This document shows, piece by piece, positions 19,797-30,666 of a stretch of 64,000 bases of DNA. The first letter of the stretch is position 1; each line of letters begins with the position of its first letter. The translations under genes and the position numbers were made by a program. This DNA comes from Zhongshania aliphaticivorans. GTDB taxonomy: Bacteria; Pseudomonadota; Gammaproteobacteria; Pseudomonadales; Spongiibacteraceae. The stretch spans positions 62,001 to 126,000 of the forward strand of contig NZ_CACSIK010000002.1 of the NCBI RefSeq assembly GCF_902705875.1. Direction: 5' to 3'. Below the pieces are notes generated by a model. The model was given only the letters and a program-made list of their open reading frames with translations, did no database searches and was not told the origin of the DNA.

Positions 19797-21170
19797 TTAG
19801 AAAAAGGTGAATCCGACTTGAAATAGTTTTTCGACCATTTTGATTTTGCTTTTGTCTACGAGGAACAAAATTAAGTGATCCTCTGATTCTACTAATAAGT
19901 GGCTGTGTGCAATCATGACCTCTTCGCCCCGCACTAGCGCCCCAATACTAACGCCATCTGGCAATACAATTTCATCTAATCTTCGACCTACGACTTTTGA
20001 TGATCGACTATCGCCATGTGCGATAATTTCTAGTGCCTCCGCAGCTCCTCGTCGCAGTGAGTGAACATTATAAATATCGCCGCGGCGGACATGGGTGAGC
20101 AAGCTACCAATGGTGATTTGCTGTGGTGAAATAGCAATATCGATGTCGCCGCCTTGCACCAAATCCACATAGGCAGGATTGGTGATTAGTGTAATGACTT
20201 TTTTCGCGCCCATTCGTTTAGCGAGCAATGAAGACATAATATTGGCTTCGTCATCATTGGTCAGCGCCAAGAAAACATCCGTTTCTTCTATGTTTTCCTG
20301 GGCAAGAAGGTCGTGGTCAGAGGCGCTGCCGTGTAACACAATGGCTTTGGACAATTGTTCGGACAACACTCTGCAGCGATCATAGCTGCGTTCAATGATT
20401 TTAACGCTATACCTGCTCTCTACCGCCCTTGCTAAGCGCTCACCAATATTACCGCCACCAGCAATAACGAGGCGTTTATAAGCAGTGTCTAGACGCCGTA
20501 ATTCACTCATGACTGGCATTACGTTCTTTTTAGCCGCAATGAAGAAGACTTCGTCACCGGCTTCAACCACCGTGTCACCACTGGGAAGAATGGCAGTGCC
20601 TCGCCGGAATATAGCGGCTACACGGGTGTCGATGGTTGGCATGTGATCACGAATCGCTGAGAGTTCACTGCCCACCATGGGCCCACCATAGTAAGCTTTG
20701 ACAGCAACTAGCTGTACCCTGCCGTCGGCAAAATCTAAAACTTGAAGGGATCCTGGGTATTGCAGTAAGCGCTTAATATAGCGGGTAACTAATTCTTCAG
20801 GGCTGATGAAAACATCGATGGGTATGGCGTCACAGCCGAACAACTTTTCGACGTTAGTGTAGGCATTGGACCGAATTCGCGAGATTTTAGTTGGCGTTCG
20901 AAACAAGGAGTAGGCTACTTGGCAGGCGACCATGTTTATTTCGTCGCTATTAGTGACGGCAATGAGCAGATCAGCATCTGCAGCACCTGCGCGAGCTAAG
21001 ATATCTGGGTGTGATGCTTGCCCGGTGACGGTACCGATATCTAAGCGATCTTGAAGCTCCCGTAAACGTTCCGCATCTTTGTCAATAACGGTAATGTCGT
21101 TGTGTTCACTGGCGAGGTTGGCGGCTAGTGTGCCACCAACCTGTCCTGCGCCGAGAATAATGATTTTCAT
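19797..21170 (-). CDS. trkA: Trk potassium uptake regulatory subunit TrkA
   Basis: A 457-residue cytoplasmic NAD(H)-binding regulator of TrkH. It has two tandem RCK units, each with a Rossmann GxGxxG ([16 protein letters not shown] at the start; [13 protein letters not shown] near residue 235) and a TrkA-C domain. The first domain includes the acidic VIDKDAERL that binds the NAD ribose. It lies between rsmB and trkH, the same def-fmt-rsmB-trkA order as in E. coli and Pseudomonas. The 133-base gap to rsmB may hold a separate promoter. Confidence 0.96.
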   Translation of the reverse strand: MKIIILGAGQVGGTLAANLASEHNDITVIDKDAERLRELQDRLDIGTVTGQASHPDILARAGAADADLLIAVTNSDEINMVACQVAYSLFRTPTKISRIRSNAYTNVEKLFGCDAIPIDVFISPEELVTRYIKRLLQYPGSLQVLDFADGRVQLVAVKAYYGGPMVGSELSAIRDHMPTIDTRVAAIFRRGTAILPSGDTVVEAGDEVFFIAAKKNVMPVMSELRRLDTAYKRLVIAGGGNIGERLARAVESRYSVKIIERSYDRCRVLSEQLSKAIVLHGSASDHDLLAQENIEETDVFLALTNDDEANIMSSLLAKRMGAKKVITLITNPAYVDLVQGGDIDIAISPQQITIGSLLTHVRRGDIYNVHSLRRGAAEALEIIAHGDSRSSKVVGRRLDEIVLPDGVSIGALVRGEEVMIAHSHLLVESEDHLILFLVDKSKIKMVEKLFQVGFTFF

Positions 21171-21303
21171 TGTTCGGAGTCGCCTGAGCTTCTGGTTATT
21201 GGGTCCGAGCTTGATAATCTCATTCTTGCAATATCAAGCACAGTACGGCCAAAAAAGGTAATTCTCACCAAGCCTGCCATTGTGCGGCGGCAAGGTGCGT
21301 CAC

Positions 21304-22611
21304 TCAAGAGCAGAGCTCAGGATTTTTGTGAATTTTTGCGTAGAAGAAACCGTCATGGCCATCAACCTGTGGGAATAGTTGCCGTCCGCCTTTGCGATCC
21401 ACGCCCCAGTCGGTGTTGATGGGCAGGAGTTCGGCGTTGTTGTGGCGAGCAATAAAGGCGGTTAATTGTTGTTCATTTTCTGCTGGAAGTAAGGAGCAGG
21501 TGGCGTACACAAAAATACCGTCTGGTGCGAGACATTGCCAGAGGGTATCTAGCAAGGTTGTTTGTAGTGCTACTAGTGGCTCAATATCTGAATCGAGCCG
21601 ATTAAGTTTAATATCGGGATTGCGTCGAATAACACCTGTGGCAGAACAGGGTGCATCTAGCAGGATACGATCAAAATATTGACCATCCCACCAAGCATCG
21701 AGATCGCTCGCGTCGGCACTAACTAGCGTCGCGTTAAGATGGAGGCGATTGAGGTTGTCTTCAATGCGGCTGAGCCGCTGTTCATCGATGTCGAGCGCGA
21801 CGACCTCGCTTAGCTCTGGTTGATGTTCTAGAATCGCTCCGGTTTTACCGCCAGGGGCGGCGCAAGCATCCAATACACGTTGGTTTGGCTTGAGCTCCAG
21901 CAGTGTTGTGCACAGTTGGGCTGCTTCATCTTGAACGCTGACATCCCCGTCGTGAAACCCTGGAAGTTTATCGACGTTACAGGCTTGTGCTAAGCGAATG
22001 CCCTGTTGGGCGAAATCGCAGGCACTGGCGCTAATATCAACTTGGTTTAACGCGTCTAAATACGTTGTGCGGCTAGTGTGTTGCTGATTAACGCGCAGGC
22101 AAAAAGGTGGGTGGGAATTACTGGCGGTGAGAATATCGTCAAGATTATCTGGCCAAGCGTTTTGTAATGAGTTGAATAACCACGCTGGAAAAGCGGCGCT
22201 TGCGGCGGGGCTTAGGGCGCTAAATAAACCATCCTGTTCCCGCTGGCAACGGCGCAAAATGGCGTTTGCCATGCCAGATGCCCATTTTTTCTTGAGTTTA
22301 CGACAACCTTCAACACAGCTATTGATTGCCGCGTGGGGTGGAATACGGGTGTAGGAAAGCTGATAAGCACCGATGTAAATGAGCATTTTCACATCGCTGT
22401 CTTTGGCTTTGAGTGGCTTGCTGAAAAAGGGCTTTAGAGCGGCATCTAGCTTCCAGTAGAACCGCAGAGTGCCATAGCAAAGTTCGCGGTATAGTGAACG
22501 CTGAGCGGGGTCTAGTTCTTGCTCAATACGGGGTAAAACCCGAGCCAATGAGCTCCCCTCTTGCTCAATATTGGCCAGACAGCGGGCGGCGGCAACGCGG
22601 GGGCACTTCAT
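21304..22611 (-). CDS. rsmB: 16S rRNA m5C967 methyltransferase RsmB
   Basis: A 435-residue RNA cytosine-C5 methyltransferase. The N-terminal NusB-like RNA-binding domain covers about 1-140 (AARCLANIEQEG, YRELCYGTLRFYW). The catalytic domain has motif I DACAAPGGKTGAI, the PC motif DAPCSATGVIRRNPDIK and the TCSLL active-site cysteine (YATCSLLPAENEQQ). It methylates C967 of 16S rRNA in the 30S subunit. The ATG overlaps the fmt stop by 4 bases (ATGA), which indicates translational coupling in the def-fmt-rsmB operon. Confidence 0.96.
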   Translation of the reverse strand: MKCPRVAAARCLANIEQEGSSLARVLPRIEQELDPAQRSLYRELCYGTLRFYWKLDAALKPFFSKPLKAKDSDVKMLIYIGAYQLSYTRIPPHAAINSCVEGCRKLKKKWASGMANAILRRCQREQDGLFSALSPAASAAFPAWLFNSLQNAWPDNLDDILTASNSHPPFCLRVNQQHTSRTTYLDALNQVDISASACDFAQQGIRLAQACNVDKLPGFHDGDVSVQDEAAQLCTTLLELKPNQRVLDACAAPGGKTGAILEHQPELSEVVALDIDEQRLSRIEDNLNRLHLNATLVSADASDLDAWWDGQYFDRILLDAPCSATGVIRRNPDIKLNRLDSDIEPLVALQTTLLDTLWQCLAPDGIFVYATCSLLPAENEQQLTAFIARHNNAELLPINTDWGVDRKGGRQLFPQVDGHDGFFYAKIHKNPELCS

Positions 22612-23594
22612 GGTGTGTTAGACGGTGAGCCCAGCAGTGTGCTGGGGCTAAAGAGGTCTGCTTTAGCATTTAGAACATCACCAGCGGCTAACACTTTACC
22701 GCCAGGCATTTGTAAATCAAGAATTCGCAATACACCCTGCCCACAGGCAACGGTGATACCTGTTTTGTCTGCACTGAGAATCTCCCCAGGGTTAGCGTTA
22801 TCGTGAGAAATGTCCAGTGGTTCAGCCCGCCAAATTTTTATACGTTCGTCTTTGGGATTGGCGGCAAAGCGGGTATAGCAGATAGGAAAGGGGTTAAAGG
22901 CGCGGATTTTTCGACCTAAGCTTACGGCGTCTTGTTGCCAATCAATAATAGCTTCTGGTTTAGCAATTTTTGATGCGTAGTTACTCAGGCTATCGTCTTG
23001 GGGCTGAGCTGTGGCTTGCCCTGCTGCCAGTGCGTTGACGGCTTGAATTAAGGCGGGGCCACCTATATCCGCTAAGCGTTTAAACAGGTCTGCTGCAGAG
23101 TCAGTAGTCTTGATCGCGCAGTTTACTTTGCTGATCATGTCTCCGGTATCGAGACCGGCATCCATTTGCATGATGGTAATACCGGTTTCTGAGTCACCCG
23201 CTTCGATGGCGCGTTGTATTGGCGCGGCGCCACGCCAGCGCGGTAACAGTGATCCATGAACGTTAATACAGCCTAGGCGGGGAATATCCAAAACACGTTG
23301 TGGTAGCAGTAGCCCGTAAGCAACCACGATCATTAAGTCTGCATTGTGACTGGCAAGTAATTCTTGATCCGCGATGTCTTTGAAATTTATGGGCTGATAA
23401 ACCGGTAAGCCAGCAACTTCGGCGGTATGTTTTACGGCGCTGGGGAGTGTCTTTTTACCTCGACCAGCCGGCCGGTCGGGCTGACTATAGACGGCGACAA
23501 TATCGTGAGAGCCATCGTCTATCAGCGCCTGCAAATGCTGTGCAGCAAAGTCCGGTGTGCCGGCAAAAATCAATCGTAGCGGAGTTGGCTTCAT
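22608..23594 (-). CDS. fmt: Methionyl-tRNA formyltransferase
   Basis: A 328-residue enzyme that formylates Met-tRNAi using 10-formyl-THF. The N-terminal Rossmann-like domain has FAGTPDFAA, the folate and active-site segment [20 protein letters not shown] (catalytic N-x-H), and [15 protein letters not shown]. The C-terminal OB-like domain binds tRNA. Start and stop both overlap neighbours by 4 bases: with def upstream and rsmB downstream. It works directly before peptide deformylase in the initiator-methionine cycle. Confidence 0.97.
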   Translation of the reverse strand: MKPTPLRLIFAGTPDFAAQHLQALIDDGSHDIVAVYSQPDRPAGRGKKTLPSAVKHTAEVAGLPVYQPINFKDIADQELLASHNADLMIVVAYGLLLPQRVLDIPRLGCINVHGSLLPRWRGAAPIQRAIEAGDSETGITIMQMDAGLDTGDMISKVNCAIKTTDSAADLFKRLADIGGPALIQAVNALAAGQATAQPQDDSLSNYASKIAKPEAIIDWQQDAVSLGRKIRAFNPFPICYTRFAANPKDERIKIWRAEPLDISHDNANPGEILSADKTGITVACGQGVLRILDLQMPGGKVLAAGDVLNAKADLFSPSTLLGSPSNTP

Positions 23595-24100
23595 GAGGAT
23601 TTTTGCTTGTGGAGTTTTTCCATTTTACCGCGAATTCGGTTGCGTTTTAGTGGTGAGATGTAGTCAACAAAGAGCTTACCTAAAAGGTGGTCCTTTTCGT
23701 GTTGAATACATACTGCAAGCAAGCCTTTTGGCTCCATTTCAAAGGCGGTGCCGTTACGATCTAAGGCCTTGACCTTAACGTGCTGCGGGCGCGTGACGGT
23801 CTCGTAGAAACCGGGTACTGACAGACAGCCTTCGTCGTATTCAAAGGTTTCACTGTCTATTACCGTGATTTCCGGGTTAATAAAAACCAGTGGTTCGCTG
23901 TGGTCTTCGCTAACATCAATAACAACAATTTGTTCGTGTACATTAACTTGGCTTGCAGCAAGGCCGATACCGGGGGCATCGTACATCGTCTCAAACATGT
24001 CGTCTATCAAGTTGCGAATGCGGTCATCAACGGTTTTAACTGGCTTAGCCACCGTTCGTAGTCGCGAGTCAGGAAATTCAAGAATTTCAAGTATAGCCAT
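23591..24100 (-). CDS. def: Peptide deformylase
   Basis: A 169-residue metalloenzyme that removes the formyl group from nascent proteins. All three motifs are present: GIGLAASQV (motif 1), EGCLSVPG with the metal-binding cysteine (motif 2) and QHEKDHLLG with the two histidines and catalytic glutamate (motif 3; a K replaces the usual M/I/C in HExDH, which is not catalytic). First gene of the def-fmt-rsmB operon, divergent from the LysM protein gene with 184 bases between them. Confidence 0.97.
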   Translation of the reverse strand: MAILEILEFPDSRLRTVAKPVKTVDDRIRNLIDDMFETMYDAPGIGLAASQVNVHEQIVVIDVSEDHSEPLVFINPEITVIDSETFEYDEGCLSVPGFYETVTRPQHVKVKALDRNGTAFEMEPKGLLAVCIQHEKDHLLGKLFVDYISPLKRNRIRGKMEKLHKQKSS

Positions 24101-24158
24101 AGTAGTTCGTGATCATTTGTCGTGTAAGTTGTATAACTATTGCTAAGATAATGAATAA

Positions 24159-24176
24159 GTAGACATTTTGGTCTAC
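24159..24176. promoter_or_regulatory. Inverted repeat in the def/LysM divergent promoter region
   Basis: GTAGAC and GTCTAC flank a 6-base spacer. It lies 59 bases upstream of def and 109 upstream of the LysM gene. It could be an operator or a weak hairpin. No regulator can be named. Confidence 0.3.
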
Positions 24177-24284
24177 AAATTATTCGCCTGTAGCGGTGTA
24201 TCCTCTATATTATACAGAGAGCGCATAAGAAATGCCTGATTCTTGGCATGTTGCTGGCCGTTTAAAGAGTAATAGGATTTAATT

Positions 24285-25307
24285 ATGAAGAACATGGTGT
24301 TGGGGCTTTGCCTTGGGCTGATGATGGCGTTAGCGCAAGCGGGTGATGTGCTTTCCCTGAAAGGGGGCCACCCGCAGACCTATGTGGTCCAAAAAGGCGA
24401 TACCTTGTGGGACATATCAGCCATGTTTTTGAATGATCCTTGGTTTTGGCCAGAGTTGTGGCATTACAATCCTCAAGTTGAAAACCCGCATTTGATCTAT
24501 CCGGGTGATGTTTTAACGCTGGTATGGGTGAATGGTAAGCCTATGTTGGTGAGAAATGCGGTTGATAATAGTGTTGTGAAATTAACGCCAGAAATGCGAA
24601 TTTCTGATATTACTGACGCCATTCCAACCATTCCCCTAGACGTTATCGCGCCATTTTTGACTCGTAGCCGGGTTGTCACTGATGCAGAGCTGGAGCGGGC
24701 GCCCTATGTGCTTGCTGGCAAGCGAGGTAATATTGTTGCTGGTGCCGGTGATCAAATTTTAGGTCGCGGGGATTTTAGTGGTGATGAGACCTACGGTGTA
24801 TACCGCCGAGGCCAAGTTTATCAGGACCCGATAACGGGTGAAGTGCTGGGGGTTGAGGCTACAGATATCGGCACCGCTAATTTACTGGCAACAGAAAAGG
24901 ATGTTGCTACTTTAACCTTGAATCGCAGCACCCAAGAAATTCGTCGAGCAGATCGATTTTTACCCATGGAGGTGCGCCACCTACATGCTCGTTTTGAACC
25001 AAAGGCGCCGGTTGAAAACACCAATGGCTTTATAATCGCCGTCGATGGTGGTTTAACCCAAATAGGGAGTTTTGATGTTGTTACCTTAAACTTGGGGGCG
25101 AGAAACGAAATTCAAGCTGGGGATGTCATGGCGATTTACACCACCGGAGTGGTAGTTACCGACCCGCTGACTAATGAGCGAGTAAAAGCGCCTGATGTTC
25201 GCGCAGGCTTGTTAATGGTGTTCCGGAGTTTTGAGCGAGTTAGCTATGCCTTAGTACTAAAGGCAGAGCAGCCATTAACCGTAGGTGATAAAGTTAAGAA
25301 CCCGTAA
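24285..25307 (+). CDS. Secreted LysM peptidoglycan-binding protein
   Basis: A 340-residue protein with a clear Sec signal peptide (hydrophobic MVLGLCLGLMMALAQA, cleavage near residue 20) and a LysM domain at about 30-80 (YVVQKGDTLWDIS, NPHLIYPGDVL). The rest is a conserved but functionally unassigned region common to LysM proteins found next to dprA in gammaproteobacteria. It probably binds peptidoglycan in the periplasm. The ribosome site AGGA precedes the ATG. dprA follows on the same strand after a perfect 8-base-pair hairpin. Confidence 0.85.
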   Translation: MKNMVLGLCLGLMMALAQAGDVLSLKGGHPQTYVVQKGDTLWDISAMFLNDPWFWPELWHYNPQVENPHLIYPGDVLTLVWVNGKPMLVRNAVDNSVVKLTPEMRISDITDAIPTIPLDVIAPFLTRSRVVTDAELERAPYVLAGKRGNIVAGAGDQILGRGDFSGDETYGVYRRGQVYQDPITGEVLGVEATDIGTANLLATEKDVATLTLNRSTQEIRRADRFLPMEVRHLHARFEPKAPVENTNGFIIAVDGGLTQIGSFDVVTLNLGARNEIQAGDVMAIYTTGVVVTDPLTNERVKAPDVRAGLLMVFRSFERVSYALVLKAEQPLTVGDKVKNP

Positions 25308-25317
25308 AATTAATTGC

Positions 25318-25336
25318 GGACCGCTAAAAGCGGTCC
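25318..25336 (+). other. Perfect hairpin between LysM gene and dprA
   Basis: GGACCGCT and AGCGGTCC pair perfectly over 8 bases with a 3-base loop and no T tract afterwards. It is probably an RNA stem that stabilises or separates the two messages rather than a terminator. It lies just before the dprA ribosome site. Confidence 0.5.
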
Positions 25337-25361
25337 AGCCACGAGACGCAAGGATGCGAAT

Positions 25362-26450
25362 GTGGAAATACTTGCCCGCCGCTGGCTTCAAGTTCAGCAA
25401 TGTTTAGCGTTACCACCAGCTCACTTTAGACGACTGGTGTTAGCCAACCCTAGCCCGCACTTGATATTAGATTTACCGCTCCTCGAACTGGCGAAGCTAG
25501 GGATCAGTGCTAGCCAACGACGCGTCTTGGCTCAAGAGCTCTCTCTTTCCGGACATGGCTGGGTTGACGAGGCCTTGGCTAGCGCAGACGCTGATGTTCT
25601 GTGTTTTCACGATGATGATTACCCCGCTTTATTGAAAGAGATACATGATGCACCGCCATTGCTGTACTACCGAGGGCGCACGGAATTACTAAGGGGGGTA
25701 TTGTTCTCTGTGGTGGGAAGCCGGCGACCCAGCCGTGCTGGAAGAGCAGATGCTCAAGCTTTTGCGACGGCACTGGGTAACGCTGGGTTTACAACCGTGA
25801 GCGGTATGGCGCTGGGTGTGGATACTGCCGCTCATATCGGTGCATTAATATCGCCGTCGTCGACGATTGCGGTGTTGGGTACAGGAGTAGACCAGTGTTA
25901 TCCGAAAAGTAACCGGGTACTGTACGATCAAATTGCTTCAGAGGGTTTGTTGCTAAGCGAGTTTCCACTGGGCAGCCCGCCATTGAGACACCAATTTCCA
26001 CGCCGCAATAGAATAATTAGTGGCATGAGCTTGGGTGTACTCGTGGTAGAGGCAGCTATTCACAGCGGGTCGCTAATTACCGCTCGTCAAGCGCTGGAGC
26101 AGAACCGAGAGGTATTTGCCATTCCAGGGTCAATTCACAACCCAGCAAGTCGCGGCTGTAACGCACTAATAAAGCAAGGCGCTAAGTTGGTCGATACTTT
26201 ATCCGATATTATCGAAGAGTTTTCTGGCTGGGCCAATACAGACACTGCAACGGTTGGAGATCCGGAGAAGCTTGTCACTGAAGAGGTGGAATCTCGGGTA
26301 TATGATGCCCTTGGCTACGAGCCAATATCTTTTGATGAAGTGGTCAATTTTTGCGGATTGAGTGTCGCAGATGCCCTAGCCGAACTTGGGGATTTAGAGC
26401 TAGGGGGCTGGGTAGAGCAGTATCGTGGCGGTTGGCAGCGAAGCCGCTAA
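25362..26450 (+). CDS. dprA: DNA processing protein DprA (Smf)
   Basis: A 362-residue Rossmann-fold protein that loads RecA on incoming single-stranded DNA during transformation. The core has SVVGSRRPSRAG, VSGMALGVDTAAHIGAL, VLGTGVDQCYP, FPRRNRIISGMS and VEAAIHSGSLITARQALEQNREVFAIPG. A C-terminal winged-helix segment follows. The frame is open from TTG at 25314, but that start would place the codons inside the hairpin. The GTG at 25362 has AAGGA at correct spacing and starts MEILARRWLQVQQ, so I choose it. Its presence alone does not show that the strain is competent. Confidence 0.93.
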   Translation: MEILARRWLQVQQCLALPPAHFRRLVLANPSPHLILDLPLLELAKLGISASQRRVLAQELSLSGHGWVDEALASADADVLCFHDDDYPALLKEIHDAPPLLYYRGRTELLRGVLFSVVGSRRPSRAGRADAQAFATALGNAGFTTVSGMALGVDTAAHIGALISPSSTIAVLGTGVDQCYPKSNRVLYDQIASEGLLLSEFPLGSPPLRHQFPRRNRIISGMSLGVLVVEAAIHSGSLITARQALEQNREVFAIPGSIHNPASRGCNALIKQGAKLVDTLSDIIEEFSGWANTDTATVGDPEKLVTEEVESRVYDALGYEPISFDEVVNFCGLSVADALAELGDLELGGWVEQYRGGWQRSR

Positions 26451-26582
26451 GATGATTTACCCGACTTCACGTTGAGCATTCGCTGTGCATATGTGTAATT
26501 TTCGGCTCATCACAAGGTAAAAACAGGTATACTTTCGCCGCATTTTGTCGATTTAGCTAACTACAATGCGGATTTATGCCCT

Positions 26583-28093
<1,511 letters not shown>

Positions 28094-28114
28094 TAAAGGC
28101 AGTAATCCTTGGTT

Positions 28115-28948
28115 ATGGAAAATAAAGATCAGTATGCCGTGTATGGCAATCCTGTTAAGCATAGTAAGTCGCCGCAAATCCACGCGGCTTTTGCAGAGCA
28201 AACGGGGCAGAAACTGAATTATCGTGCTCATAAAGTTGAGTTAGAGCGCTTTGCTGAAGTGGCCAGTCAATTTTTTAGTCATGGCGGCAAGGGGCTAAAT
28301 ATTACAGCGCCTTTTAAGCTGGATGCGTTTAAGTTTGCTGACCAGCTAAGTGGTCGCGCTCGCCGTGCTGGGGCAGTTAATACCTTGGCATTGCAAGAAG
28401 ATGGCAGCATATATGGCGATAATACCGACGGTGTGGGTTTGGTTCGCGATATTCATGACAACTTAGGTTGGGAGTTAAATGGGCGTCGGATTTTAGTGCT
28501 CGGCGCGGGGGGCGCAGCACGCGGAATTCTTGGTCCGGTGCTAAAACAGAAGCCAGCCCATGTACTTGTTGCCAATCGTACTGTGGAAAAAGCGCAGAAT
28601 TTGGTCAAGTTGTTTGACGCCATGGGCGATGTTTCAGGTTGTAGTTATGAGGGCCTGATAGGCACCCAGTTTGATTTAATTATTAATGGCACCAGTGCGA
28701 GTATGACAGGGGATTTACCACCACTACCCCACCATATTTTGAGCAATGATGGCTGTGCTTACGACATGATGTATGGTCCAAAACCAACCCCATTTATGCG
28801 TTGGGCAGCCGCTGAAGCGGCGTGGGCAGTATCGGACGGTTTGGGAATGTTAGTTGAGCAGGCAGCGGAATCTTTTTGTATTTGGCGTGGTGTGCGTCCA
28901 GATACAAAGCCGGTTGTTGAGCTCATTCGTCAATCTTTGTCGGCGTAA
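28115..28948 (+). CDS. aroE: Shikimate dehydrogenase (NADP)
   Basis: A 277-residue enzyme reducing 3-dehydroshikimate to shikimate in aromatic amino acid synthesis. It has the substrate-binding GNPVKHSKSPQIH, the NITAPFKLDAF loop (catalytic K in the usual VTxPxK is conserved), NTDGVG, the Rossmann GAGGAARGILGP with the NADP-binding ANRT motif, and DMMYGPKPTPF. An in-frame TTG at 28109 would add two residues; the ATG at 28115 is preferred. Probably co-transcribed with hemF. Confidence 0.96.
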   Translation: MENKDQYAVYGNPVKHSKSPQIHAAFAEQTGQKLNYRAHKVELERFAEVASQFFSHGGKGLNITAPFKLDAFKFADQLSGRARRAGAVNTLALQEDGSIYGDNTDGVGLVRDIHDNLGWELNGRRILVLGAGGAARGILGPVLKQKPAHVLVANRTVEKAQNLVKLFDAMGDVSGCSYEGLIGTQFDLIINGTSASMTGDLPPLPHHILSNDGCAYDMMYGPKPTPFMRWAAAEAAWAVSDGLGMLVEQAAESFCIWRGVRPDTKPVVELIRQSLSA

Positions 28949-28982
28949 TAAAAACGCCGATGGCCTTGTTGGAAATTATTGT

Positions 28983-29951
28983 ATGTTATTGACCGTTGTT
29001 GCCTTGGTCGTGGGTTTGGTTTTACTGGTGTGGAGTGCGGATCGCTTTGTGATTGGTGCATCGGCAACAGCCTCCATATTAGGCGTTTCACCTTTAGTGG
29101 TTGGCATCTTAATCGTGGGTATCGGGACCTCGGCTCCAGAGATGTTGGTTTCCGCTATTGCGGCTGCAGACGGTCAGCCAGGTTTGGCTGTAGGTAATGC
29201 GCTGGGTTCAAATATTACTAATATAGCCCTAATTTTAGGGTTTACCGCGCTATTAATTCCCCTAAAAGTGCAATCCAAATTGGTGACTCGTGAAATCCCG
29301 CTACTGATTTTGGTCATGCTGGTGGGGTATTTTCTGCTTTCCGATGGCGATTTAGGTTTTGTCGATGGAAGTATTTTGCTGATCGGTTTTGTGCTGGTAG
29401 TTGTCAGGCAAATATGGGAAGCAAAGCACAGCAAGGGCGATAGCATTGCGGCGGAATTTGAGGCCGAGATTCCGCGAGATATGCCTCTCAAAATTGCTTT
29501 GATGTGGTTGTTATTTGGCTTTGTATTATTGATCGCGTCGGCACGGGTTTTGGTTTGGTCTGCGGTTGAGATAGCTCAATTCTTTGGCCTTAGTGATCTG
29601 GTTATTGGTTTAACCGTTGTGGCGATTGGTACGAGCTTGCCGGAATTAGCGGCGTCTGTTGCCGCGGCGCGTAAAAATGAGCACGACATTGCCATAGGGA
29701 ATGTGGTGGGCTCAAACCTATTCAATTTATTGGGGGTAATGGCGTTGCCTGGGGTAATAGCCCCCGGCGCCATTGATGCAGAAGTAATGAGTCGTGATTA
29801 TCCGGTTATGTTGTTATTAACGGGAATCTTTTTTCTGGTCGCGTTTGGGCCGCGCAAAGCGAGACGAATTTCCCGTGTAGAAGGGGGGGGATTATTGGCA
29901 ATGTACGTGGCCTACCTTCTCTATTTGCTCCATGATGCCGGTGTTTATTAA
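28983..29951 (+). CDS. Calcium/sodium antiporter (CaCA family, YrbG-like)
   Basis: A 322-residue inner-membrane exchanger with about ten helices and two inverted alpha-repeat motifs: GIGTSAPEMLVSA with GNALGSNITNIALIL in the first half and AIGTSLPELAASV with GNVVGSNLFNLLGV in the second. These acidic residues bind the cation. The open frame extends upstream to 28854 inside aroE, but the protein family starts at the ATG at 28983, directly before the first helix. The physiological ion (Ca2+, Na+) is inferred from family only. Confidence 0.88.
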   Translation: MLLTVVALVVGLVLLVWSADRFVIGASATASILGVSPLVVGILIVGIGTSAPEMLVSAIAAADGQPGLAVGNALGSNITNIALILGFTALLIPLKVQSKLVTREIPLLILVMLVGYFLLSDGDLGFVDGSILLIGFVLVVVRQIWEAKHSKGDSIAAEFEAEIPRDMPLKIALMWLLFGFVLLIASARVLVWSAVEIAQFFGLSDLVIGLTVVAIGTSLPELAASVAAARKNEHDIAIGNVVGSNLFNLLGVMALPGVIAPGAIDAEVMSRDYPVMLLLTGIFFLVAFGPRKARRISRVEGGGLLAMYVAYLLYLLHDAGVY

Positions 29952-29960
29952 GAGCAGAGT

Positions 29961-30521
29961 TTATGTCGTACTCAATGCTGCAATATGGCGATCTTTTAGT
30001 TTGGCATAGTTTGCAGCGCTATAGCTAAAGTAGCTGTACTCCCCTTTGCTAAGTGCTCGTACCGGTTTAGCGGGACTGCCAACATAAAGCCAACCGCTGG
30101 CTAAGTGTTTACCGGGAGGAATTAATGAGTTGGCACCCACCACCACGTTGTCCTCAATGACAGCACCATCCATCACAATACTCCCCATGCCAATAAGCAC
30201 ACAATTGCCAATTGTGCAGCCGTGCAGCGTGACACTGTGAGCGACAGTCACTTCGTCACCAATTTGCAGTGGGTATCCTTCAGGATTGTAAGGGCCAGCA
30301 TGAGTGATATGTAAAACGCTATTGTCTTGGATGCTGGTTTTGGCACCTATGGAGATACTATGCATATCGCCGCGCACCGTGGTATTTGGCCATATGGAAC
30401 TATCATCGCCAATGCTGACATTACCGATAACAACCGCGCTGGGATCAATAAACACACGCTCACCAAGCTTTGGGTGGTGTTCCTCAAAGCGCCTGATAAA
30501 TTGCTGTGGCCGGTAATTCAT
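29961..30521 (-). CDS. Gamma-carbonic-anhydrase-like hexapeptide-repeat protein (YrdA family)
   Basis: A 186-residue left-handed beta-helix protein with repeated hexapeptides (for example IGNVSIGDDSSIW, TLHGCTIGNCVLIGMGS, VVVGANSLIPPGK). The metal-ligand histidines of the family are visible in HITHAG and VAHSVTLHG. Trimeric YrdA-like proteins bind metal, but many lack measurable carbonic anhydrase activity. An ATG four codons upstream (30533) exists; the ATG at 30521 has GGAGAG at ideal spacing and is chosen. It is convergent with the antiporter gene. Confidence 0.88.
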   Translation of the reverse strand: MNYRPQQFIRRFEEHHPKLGERVFIDPSAVVIGNVSIGDDSSIWPNTTVRGDMHSISIGAKTSIQDNSVLHITHAGPYNPEGYPLQIGDEVTVAHSVTLHGCTIGNCVLIGMGSIVMDGAVIEDNVVVGANSLIPPGKHLASGWLYVGSPAKPVRALSKGEYSYFSYSAANYAKLKDRHIAALSTT

Positions 30522-30666
30522 ATAGCTCTCCATTTTGGTGTGTTTGTATAGCTTAACTGATTTCTAGCTTTTGGTAGTTAAAAGTCAATGAGCAGGCTTC
30601 GGGGCGCACCTAGATTTGATACACTGGCGGTATTGTTGATTTTTAGTTAATAAGGTCTTTTGCACC

